Shown: piece after piece, positions 44,247-52,600 of the stretch
Numbering within the stretch: position 1 is the first letter of the stretch
How the letters are laid out: each line of letters opens with the position of its first letter
Source: CAVYGM01 sp963768025
GTDB taxonomy: Bacteria; Bacteroidota; Bacteroidia; Cytophagales; Spirosomataceae
Direction: 5' to 3'
DNA: 64,000 bases
Assembly (NCBI GenBank): GCA_963768025.1
Contig: CAVYGM010000033.1
Location: forward strand, 87,737-151,736
The notes under the pieces: model-generated
The model's database searches: none
Told to the model about the DNA's origin: nothing
What the model saw: the letters and a program-made list of their open reading frames with translations, nothing else
Position numbers and translations under genes: made by a program

Positions 44247-47200
44247 CGTGCTAGTGGGGCCCACATTTTCTAATATCCCCAGCGAACTCGAATTATTTCG
44301 GGACCCGGCCAGTGACAAGATTATGCTGTTTGGCAATGACCAGGGGCAAGATGCGATTACCGCGTTGTGGAGTGGTACGCTTGGGGAGCTCCCGTTACTC
44401 ATGAGACCGTCAACCGGCTTGAACGGGAATAACACCGGAGATCCGATGACCTTCTTCTGGCAGCCGTCCGGTTCGGTTACGCTGGTGCCAACCACTACCT
44501 TTACCCAGATACCCACCATGTGCGCCCCGCTTTCGCTTCCGGCGGGAGGTACCGTGGGGGCGACGCTCTACCTGTCCAACATCAACGGCACGATGCCGAA
44601 CGACCCCAGCATCACAGCCGTACTCAAGTATGGGGCTACGACCTTCGCTACCCTGACCGGCCCCACCTATACCAGCGGCACGAACCTGCTGACCTTTACG
44701 GGTACCCTGGGCAGTGCGGTCACCATCCCGGCCAATGAAGCCATCGTGCTCGAAGTGACCACGGCTCAGACAGGCGTCAACTTCACCATCGACTACGACA
44801 GTTCAACGAAGCCTTCCAGAATCGACCTGCCGGCCACTACCGTTATTTCGGTCAATAGCCTGGCCGTCTACGACGCCCCATATCCAGGCGGCAGTATCGT
44901 CACCGGCCGCCTCTCGGGACAGACCGTGTACGTCCGATCCGTGGTGAGCGACCCCTTCGGGTCTTATGATATCACCAGCCAGAGTCTGGCGATTACCAAC
45001 CCGAGCAATGCCACCACCACCGTCAACACCACGCAGGTGGCCACTGCCGGCTGTACCAAGACGTTCGAATACGCCTATACGCTTCCTTCCAGCATCGGTA
45101 ACTACAAGCTGGAGGTAACGGCGAAGGAAGGCTACGAAGATAACGTGACGAATAAGGCTAGCACCGTTTTCGAGGTACAGCAGGAGGATTTGGGTACCCC
45201 CTGCGTGTCCAATTTTACCAACAGTGCGTTCACTACCGTGACGAGTTACGTGGCCAATAGCACGATCTACGTCCAGGTCAGCGACCCTGACCAGGATCTG
45301 ACCGCGGGTGTAAACACCATCACGGTGGTACTCACCACCACCACGGGCGATTCCGAGACCCTCACCCTGAGCGAAACGGGCGGCTCCACGGGCGTTTTCC
45401 GGGGCTCGATCCCGTCCAATACTCTGGCCACTACCACCGGCAACGGCACGCTCAACGCTCCTGAGGGCGCCCAGCTGACGCTGAACTACACCGATCCCGA
45501 CGATGGCACCGATGTCTGTTCGGTTCAGGCCGTCATCAGTACGCCGACCCCGGCCATCACCCTGACCAAGACGCTGGTTACTCCTTCCAATGGCATTACC
45601 ACCGTGGGCATGGCCGTGCGCTACCGGCTCGTCGTCAGCAATACGGGCACGACCACTATCACCCAGCTGACGCTGACGGACACTTTCGACCCCGCCTTTC
45701 TGCAGTACGATTCGGCTAGCATAGCTCCGAATGCCTCGGCCGCCGGAAGCCGCACCTGGACGTCCACTATTTTACCCATCGCCGCCGGAACCTCAAAAAC
45801 CATCAACGTCTATTTCAAGGCGCTGGCCGCCACGAGCTCGACTAACAACACAGCCACGACCACCAACGGGTTGGATCAGAACGGTACGGCCATCCCTAAC
45901 AAAACAGCCAGCGCCCCGGTGACCATTACCCGGCCCGAACTAACGCTTGTAAAGACCAGGACCTCCGCAGCCTCCGTGTCCATCGGGGCGGCGGTAACCT
46001 ATACCATCACCCTGACCAACTCGGGCACCTCGACGATCACCAACCTGCCGTTGGCGGATACCTATAGTGATTTCTGCCAGACATTTGTCTCGGCTTCCAT
46101 TCCTCCCAATAGCACCGGGGGCGGAACTTTGGACTGGACCAACCTGGCATCCACCCCACTGGCACCCGGCGGGGTCATTACGATTACGCTGAATTTCACG
46201 GCCAAGAACCAGTGTACGCCAGCGACCAACACGGCCAAAGTGGAGTTTGCCACCGACGCCGATAATAATCCCATCCCCCCGGTTCAAAGCTCGGCGACGG
46301 TGACCATCACCGAGACCCCGCGAATTGGAGTAGCTAAAAATCTGACCAGCATTGTCAATAATCTGAATGGTACCTATACCGTGACGCTATTGCTGACCCT
46401 GGAGAACTTTGGGGATGTGCCGTTGAGCAACCTGACCCTGTTCGACGATATTCCCACGCAGTTTGCGGGGGCGACGCCCATCACCGCCTACACGGCCACC
46501 AGCGGAACCCTGTCGGCTAACGCCGGTTGGAACGGCACGGCCACCAGCAATATCCTGGCCAGTGGACAAAGTCTGGCCGTGGGAGCTACGGGAAACGTGT
46601 CGATTAGTTTTATCATTACACCCCCTGGGTTAACGACCTACAATAACAACGCTACAGGATCGGGTACCAGTCCGATCGATGCCGTGGTGAGCGATGTGTC
46701 AACAGACGGCCTTGATCCGGATGGAACCAATAACGATACTAATCCCAACGAGTCGGTACCGACACCCGTCCAAGTACCTGGGGCGGATCTGGCGGTCGTC
46801 AAGACGGCGAATAACAGCACGCCCAACGTCGGCAGCACCATCGTCTTCACCCTGACTGCGACCAACAACGGGCCGAGTGCGGCCACGGGCGTGGCGGTCA
46901 ACGACCTGCTGCCTGCGGGCTACACCTACGTGTCGGACAACGGGGCGGGGGCCTACGTGAGCGGAACGGGCGTTTGGACCATCGGCAGCCTGGCCAACGC
47001 CGGTACCGCCGCGCTGCAAATCACGGCGACGGTCAACGCGACCGGGCCCTATGCCAACACGGCCACCGTAACGGGCAGCCAGGACGACCCCACGCCGGGC
47101 AACAACACCTCGACCAACACGCCGGTACCGGTTCCCCAGGCGGATCTGGCGGTCGTCAAGACGGTGAATAACAGCACGCCAGCGGTCGGCAGCACCATCG

Positions 47201-48483
47201 TCTTCACCCTGACTGCGACCAACAACGGGCCGAGTGCGGCCACGGGCGTGACGGTCAACGACCTGCTGCCTGCGGGCTACACCTACGTGTCGGACAACGG
47301 GGCGGGGGCCTACGTGAGCGGAACGGGCGTTTGGACCATCGGCAGCCTGGCCAACGCGGCAAGCGCCGCGCTGCAAATCACGGCGACGGTCAACGCGACC
47401 GGGCCCTATGCCAACACGGCCACCGTAACGGGCAACCAGAACGACCCCACGCCGGGCAACAACACCTCGACCAACACGCCGGTACCGGTTCCCCAGGCGG
47501 ATCTGGCGGTCGTCAAGACGGTGAACAACCCCACGCCCAACGTCGGCAGCACCATCGTCTTCACCCTAACTGCGACCAACAACGGGCCGAGTGCGGCCAC
47601 GGGCGTGGCGGTCAACGACCTGCTGCCTGCGGGCTACACCTACGTGTCGGACAACGGGGCGGGGGCCTACGTGAGCGGAACGGGCGTTTGGACCATCGGC
47701 AGCCTGGCCAACGCGGCAAGCGCCGCGCTGCAAATCACGGCGACGGTCAACGCGACCGGGCCCTATGCCAACACGGCCACCGTAACGGGCAGCCAGGACG
47801 ACCCCACGCCGGGCAACAACACCTCGACCAACACGCCGGTACCGGTTCCCCAGGCGGATCTGGCGGTCGTCAAGACGGTGAACAATGCCACGCCAGCGGT
47901 CGGCAGCACCATCGTCTTCACCCTAACCGCGACCAACAACGGGCCGAGTGCGGCCACGGGCGTGAGCGGTCAACGACCTGCTGCCTGCGGGCTACACCTA
48001 CGTGTCGGACAACGGGGCGGGGGCCTACGTGAGCGGAACGGGCGTTTGGACCATCGGCAGCCTGGCCAACGCCGGCACCGCCGCGCTGCAAATCACGGCG
48101 ACGGTCAACGCGACCGGGCCCTATGCCAACACGGCCACCGTAACGGGCAGCCAGGACGACCCCACGCCGGGCAACAACACCTCGACCAACACGCCGGTAC
48201 CGGTTCCCCAGGCGGATCTGGCGGTCGTCAAGACGGTGAACAATGCCACGCCCAACGTCGGCAGCACCATCGTCTTCACCTTAACGGTAACCAACAACGG
48301 GCCGAGTGCGGCCACGGGCGTGAGCGTGAACGACCAGATTCCCTCGGGCTACACCTACGTATCGGACAACGGGGCGGGGGCCTACGTGAGCGGAACGGGC
48401 GTTTGGACCATCGGCAGCCTGGCCAACGCGGCAAGCACCGCGCTGCAAATCACGGCGACGGTGAACGCCACAGGAACGGCTAG
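44194..48483 (+). CDS. Giant DUF11 surface protein, fourth part with the start of the tandem array
   Basis: True coding runs from about 44197 to about 47966. After beta-domains it carries three diverged DUF11 units (TLTKTLVTPSNGITTVGMAV, LTLVKTRTSAASVSIGAAVT, RIGVAKNLTSIVNNLNGTYT). From 46783 come 119-residue near-identical units starting ADLAVVKT. DUF11 domains are Ig-like stalk modules of surface proteins. Near 47966 an extra G in GTGAGCGGTCAAC breaks the frame, and the remaining 500 bases to the stop at 48483 are out of frame. Confidence 0.78.
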   Translation: MTFSTVQYRTLSGGVLSNVLVGPTFSNIPSELELFRDPASDKIMLFGNDQGQDAITALWSGTLGELPLLMRPSTGLNGNNTGDPMTFFWQPSGSVTLVPTTTFTQIPTMCAPLSLPAGGTVGATLYLSNINGTMPNDPSITAVLKYGATTFATLTGPTYTSGTNLLTFTGTLGSAVTIPANEAIVLEVTTAQTGVNFTIDYDSSTKPSRIDLPATTVISVNSLAVYDAPYPGGSIVTGRLSGQTVYVRSVVSDPFGSYDITSQSLAITNPSNATTTVNTTQVATAGCTKTFEYAYTLPSSIGNYKLEVTAKEGYEDNVTNKASTVFEVQQEDLGTPCVSNFTNSAFTTVTSYVANSTIYVQVSDPDQDLTAGVNTITVVLTTTTGDSETLTLSETGGSTGVFRGSIPSNTLATTTGNGTLNAPEGAQLTLNYTDPDDGTDVCSVQAVISTPTPAITLTKTLVTPSNGITTVGMAVRYRLVVSNTGTTTITQLTLTDTFDPAFLQYDSASIAPNASAAGSRTWTSTILPIAAGTSKTINVYFKALAATSSTNNTATTTNGLDQNGTAIPNKTASAPVTITRPELTLVKTRTSAASVSIGAAVTYTITLTNSGTSTITNLPLADTYSDFCQTFVSASIPPNSTGGGTLDWTNLASTPLAPGGVITITLNFTAKNQCTPATNTAKVEFATDADNNPIPPVQSSATVTITETPRIGVAKNLTSIVNNLNGTYTVTLLLTLENFGDVPLSNLTLFDDIPTQFAGATPITAYTATSGTLSANAGWNGTATSNILASGQSLAVGATGNVSISFIITPPGLTTYNNNATGSGTSPIDAVVSDVSTDGLDPDGTNNDTNPNESVPTPVQVPGADLAVVKTANNSTPNVGSTIVFTLTATNNGPSAATGVAVNDLLPAGYTYVSDNGAGAYVSGTGVWTIGSLANAGTAALQITATVNATGPYANTATVTGSQDDPTPGNNTSTNTPVPVPQADLAVVKTVNNSTPAVGSTIVFTLTATNNGPSAATGVTVNDLLPAGYTYVSDNGAGAYVSGTGVWTIGSLANAASAALQITATVNATGPYANTATVTGNQNDPTPGNNTSTNTPVPVPQADLAVVKTVNNPTPNVGSTIVFTLTATNNGPSAATGVAVNDLLPAGYTYVSDNGAGAYVSGTGVWTIGSLANAASAALQITATVNATGPYANTATVTGSQDDPTPGNNTSTNTPVPVPQADLAVVKTVNNATPAVGSTIVFTLTATNNGPSAATGVSGQRPAACGLHLRVGQRGGGLRERNGRLDHRQPGQRRHRRAANHGDGQRDRALCQHGHRNGQPGRPHAGQQHLDQHAGTGSPGGSGGRQDGEQCHAQRRQHHRLHLNGNQQRAECGHGRERERPDSLGLHLRIGQRGGGLRERNGRLDHRQPGQRGKHRAANHGDGERHRNG

Positions 48484-49507
48484 TAATACAGCCACGGTAA
48501 CGGGCAACGAGTCGGATCCTGCTCCGGGCAACAACACTTCTACCGTGACACCAGGATTAGTGCCCCAGACGGATCTGGCGGTCGTCAAGACGGTGAACAA
48601 TGCCACGCCCAACGTCGGCAGCACCATCGTCTTCACCCTGACTGCGACCAACAACGGGCCGAGTGCGGCCACGGGCGTGGCGGTCAACGACCTGCTGCCT
48701 GCGGGCTACACCTACGTGTCGGACAACGGGGCGGGGGCCTACGTGAGCGGCACGGGCGTTTGGACCATCGGCAGCCTGGCCAACGCGGCAAGCGCCGCGC
48801 TGCAAATCACGGCGACGGTCAACGCGACCGGGCCCTATGCCAACACGGCCACCGTAACGGGCAACGAGTCGGATCCTGTTCCGGGCAACAACACGTCGAC
48901 CAACACGCCGGTACCGGTTCCCCAGGCGGATCTGGCGGTCGTCAAGACGGCGAACAATGCCACGCCAGCGGTCGGCAGCACCATCGTCTTCACCCTGACT
49001 GCGACCAACAACGGGCCGAGTGCGGCCACGGGCGTGAGCGGTCAACGACCTGCTGCCTGCGGGCTACACCTACGTGTCGGACAACGGCGCGGGGGCCTAC
49101 GTGAGCGGCACGGGCGTTTGGACCATCGGCAGCCTGGCCAACGCGGCAAGCACCGCGCTGCAAATCACGGCGACGGTCAACGCGACCGGGCCCTATGCCA
49201 ACACGGCCACCGTAACGGGCAGCCAGGACGACCCCACGCCGGGCAACAACACCTCGACCAACACGCCGGTACCGGTTCCCCAGGCGGATCTGGCGGTCGT
49301 CAAGACGGTGAACAACGCCACGCCCAACGTCGGCAGCACCATCGTCTTCACCCTGACTGCGACCAACAACGGGCCGAGTGCGGCCACGGGCGTGGCGGTC
49401 AACGACCTGCTGCCTGCGGGCTACACCTACGTGTCGGACAACGGGGCGGGGGCCTACGTGAGCGGCACGGGCGTTTGGACCATCGGCAACCTGGCCAACG
49501 CCGGTAA
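48002..49507 (+). CDS. Giant DUF11 surface protein, fifth part (mid tandem array)
   Basis: True coding runs from about 47967 to about 49034 and covers units 4 (rest), 5, 6 and the start of 7. Unit 5 (48212-48568) is the most divergent, with NDQIPSGYTYVSD and NATGTASNTATVTGNESDPA. The same extra G seen near 47966 recurs near 49035. Confidence 0.72.
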   Translation: MSDNGAGAYVSGTGVWTIGSLANAGTAALQITATVNATGPYANTATVTGSQDDPTPGNNTSTNTPVPVPQADLAVVKTVNNATPNVGSTIVFTLTVTNNGPSAATGVSVNDQIPSGYTYVSDNGAGAYVSGTGVWTIGSLANAASTALQITATVNATGTASNTATVTGNESDPAPGNNTSTVTPGLVPQTDLAVVKTVNNATPNVGSTIVFTLTATNNGPSAATGVAVNDLLPAGYTYVSDNGAGAYVSGTGVWTIGSLANAASAALQITATVNATGPYANTATVTGNESDPVPGNNTSTNTPVPVPQADLAVVKTANNATPAVGSTIVFTLTATNNGPSAATGVSGQRPAACGLHLRVGQRRGGLRERHGRLDHRQPGQRGKHRAANHGDGQRDRALCQHGHRNGQPGRPHAGQQHLDQHAGTGSPGGSGGRQDGEQRHAQRRQHHRLHPDCDQQRAECGHGRGGQRPAACGLHLRVGQRGGGLRERHGRLDHRQPGQRR

Positions 49508-49673
49508 CCGCCGCGCTGCAAATCACGGCGACGGTCAACGCGACCGGGCCTTACGCCAACACGGCCACCGTAACGGGCAGCCAGGACGACCCCACGCCGG
49601 GCAACAACACCTCGACCAACACGCCGGTACCGGTTCCCCAGGCGGATCTGGCGGTCGTCAAGACGGTGAATAA
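49074..49673 (+). CDS. Giant DUF11 surface protein, sixth part (end of tandem array)
   Basis: True coding runs from about 49036 to about 49506, the rest of unit 7 and most of unit 8. An extra A in GCCGGTAACCGCC near 49507 breaks the frame. Three one-base insertions (47966, 49035, 49507) together bring the gene back to its frame at 44194. Confidence 0.68.
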   Translation: MSDNGAGAYVSGTGVWTIGSLANAASTALQITATVNATGPYANTATVTGSQDDPTPGNNTSTNTPVPVPQADLAVVKTVNNATPNVGSTIVFTLTATNNGPSAATGVAVNDLLPAGYTYVSDNGAGAYVSGTGVWTIGNLANAGNRRAANHGDGQRDRALRQHGHRNGQPGRPHAGQQHLDQHAGTGSPGGSGGRQDGE

Positions 49674-52600
49674 CAGCACGCCCAACGTCGGCAGCACCAT
49701 CGTCTTCACCTTAACGGTAACCAACAACGGGCCGAGTGCGGCCACGGGCGTGGCGGTCAACGACCTGCTGCCTGCGGGCTACACCTACGTGTCGGACAAC
49801 GGGGCCGGGGCCTACGTGAGCGGCACGGGGGTATGGACCATCGGCAGCCTGGCCAACGCGGCAAGTGCCTCGCTGCAAGTCACGGCGACGGTCAACGCGA
49901 CCGGGCCCTATGCCAACACGGCCACCGTAACGGGCAACGAGTCGGATCCTGTTCCGGGCAACAACACCTCGACCAATACGCCGGTACCGGTTCCCCAGGC
50001 GGATCTGGCGGTCGTCAAGACGGTGAACAATGCCATGCCTTCTGTGGGCAGCAACGTGACATTCACCCTTACGGTGACCAACAACGGCCCCAGCAGTGCT
50101 TCGGGGGTTTCGCTAACCGACCAGCTCCCCTCGGGTTACCAATACGTATCGGATAATAGAGGAGGGGCCTACGTAAGTGGGACTGGTGTGTGGACTATCG
50201 GAAACCTGGCAAAAGACGCGAGCGTATCCCTGGAAGTTACGGCTACGGTGAATGCCTCGGGAAACTATACCAATACGGCGACTGTGGTGGGCGACCAGCC
50301 GGACCCCGTAGCAGGCAACAACTCCTCCTCCGTCACTACCGTTCCGGTGCCTCAGGCCGATTTAGCCATAACCAAGTCTGTGGACAATACGAACCCTACC
50401 GTGGGTAGCAATGTAACGTTCACCCTGACCGTAACAAATTACGGATTAAGTAACGCCACGGGAGTCAGCGTTTCGGATCTATTGCCCTCGGGCTATACCT
50501 ATTTTTCGGACAACGGGAGCGGGGCCTACAACAGTTCCACGGGTGTGTGGACGGTGGGCGATTTGGCCAAAGATGCCTTAAAGTCTCTGAACATAGTGGC
50601 AACCATAAAGGAAAGCGGAAACTATATCAACACCGCGACGGTTTCCAGCAACCAACAGGACCCCAATCCGGGCAATAATACGGCGTCAAGCACGCCCATA
50701 CCCATAGCGCAGGCAAATCTTGCCATCGCAAAGTTGGTTGATAATATGACGCCTGATGTAGGTTCTGACGTGGTGTTCACCCTTGCAGTCACTAATCAGG
50801 GTCCAAGTACGGCCACGGATGTGGTTGTTACGGACGTGCTTCCCTCGGGCTTTACCTACGTGTCAGACAATGCCTCAGGAAACTACAACAGTACCACAGG
50901 TGAATGGATTGTCGGCCCCCTTACTAACGGGGAAAGCGCGTCCCTGCTGATAACAGCAACGGTTAGCCCCTCGGGTAGCTACACCAACACAGCCTCGGTA
51001 ACGGCAAATGAGCCGGATCCTGAAACGGCAAACAATAGCTCTGAAAAAACTCTGGTACCGGTACCGGTGTCCAATCTGGCAATTACAAAAACCGATAACA
51101 GCGGCACCTACACCCCAGGTGGTCCGGTATCTTACATCGTTACTGTGACCAATGCCGGACCTAGCCCGGTTGTAGATGCAGTGGTATCGGATATACTACC
51201 CGGCGATTTGATTGGCGTTAATTGGACATCCAGCGTTACCGGGACAGCCCAGATAACCAGCGGCGGCTCCGGAAGTGGAAACAGCCTCTCGGCGCTGGTA
51301 AGTATCAATGCCGGGATGGGCAACTCGGTAGTTTTTACGGTGACTGGTACCGCCAAGGCCTCGGCTACGGGCAGTCTGACCAACACGGCGACGGTGACGG
51401 TACCCATTGGGACCAAGGATCCATCAACCACCAACAACAGCGCCACGGATATAGATATGCCGGTCCGGGAGGCTAACCTCAGCCTTACCAAGACCGACAA
51501 CGCGACAACGTACACACCCGGAACCTCCGTTCAGTACAACATCCTGGTTAGCAATGCCGGACCCAGTAATGCCGTGAATGCCCTTTTCACCGATGCGGCA
51601 CCAGCCGGCACGACCATTACGGGCTGGACGGCGGTTTTGGCCGGCGGTGCCTCGGGAGCTACCACCGGTAGCGGGAATATGAACGAAACGGTGTCTGTGC
51701 CCTCCGGCGGTAGCATCCTGTATACTGTCAACGTTTCGGTACCTTCCAGCTCTACCGGCAATCTGGTGAATACGGCATCAATATTACCACCTGACGGCAC
51801 GAGCGATCCCAATTTGACCAACAATACCGCTACCGATACCGATACTCCCGTCCGGGTGGCTGACCTCAGCCTTACCAAGACGGATAACAAACTAACCTAC
51901 ACGCCGGGAACGACGACCACCTACACCCTAGTGGTGAGCAATGCTGGTCCAAGCGATGCATTCAATGCAGTGATTACAGACAATATCCCCGCAGGTACCA
52001 CTTGGACGTACACCTCCACGGGCACGGCCGGTACTAGTGGAAACACCGCCAATAACGGGAATATCAACGACCAGGTGACCATTCCGGCAGGTGGGAGCAT
52101 CACATACAGCGTGGTCGTGGCAATCCCCCCTGATTTCGTAAATAACCTGGTGAATACCGCTCTGGTGAATCCAGCCGGTGTCACAGACCCTGATCCAGAT
52201 AACAACAGCGCTACGGACACGGATACCCAGCAAAGTGAAGCCGACCTGACCCTTACCAATTCGGACGGAACACTTACCTATTCCCCCGGCCTATCCACTA
52301 CTTATACTGTGGTGGTAGGGAATGCCGGCCCCAGCAATGTGACAAACGCAACCGTAATGAACAACGCTCCGGCCGGAACCACAATCACGGGATGGACGGC
52401 CAGTTTTGCCGGGGGCGCAACGGGAAATACCTCCGGTACTGGAAACCTAAGTGAATCGGTTTCAATCCCGACTACTGGTACCATCACTTATACCCTTGTC
52501 GTAGCAATTCCACCTGGGTATACAGGCAACCTGGTCAATGTGGCCTCTGTATCACCCCCGGTCGGTGTCACGGACCCGACACCGGGAAACAACAGTGCCA

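Larger units (their letters stand above)
46783..49998 (+). repeat. Nine tandem 357-bp DUF11 units, nearly identical at DNA level
   Basis: Unit starts (GCGGATCTGGCGGTCGTCAA or close) are at 46783, 47140, 47497, 47854, 48212, 48569, 48926, 49284 and 49642. Spacing is 357 or, where a base is inserted, 358. Each unit encodes 119 residues. Variants (TPNVGS or TPAVGS; ANAASA, ANAAST or ANAGTA; SQDDPTP, NQNDPTP or NESDPVP) are shuffled among units. A tenth unit at 49999 is clearly diverged. Confidence 0.95.

Noticed and set aside
48557..49538. Long minus-strand and off-frame plus-strand open frames inside the tandem array (HRQPGQRG, RRVGRGVVARR type repeats)
   Set aside because: They mirror the 357-bp repeat in the wrong frame. 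The repeated low-complexity peptides follow from the DNA repeat and are not supported by any family.
46783..49998. CRISPR-like array
   Set aside because: Units are 357 bases, contiguous with no spacers, and encode a DUF11 protein.
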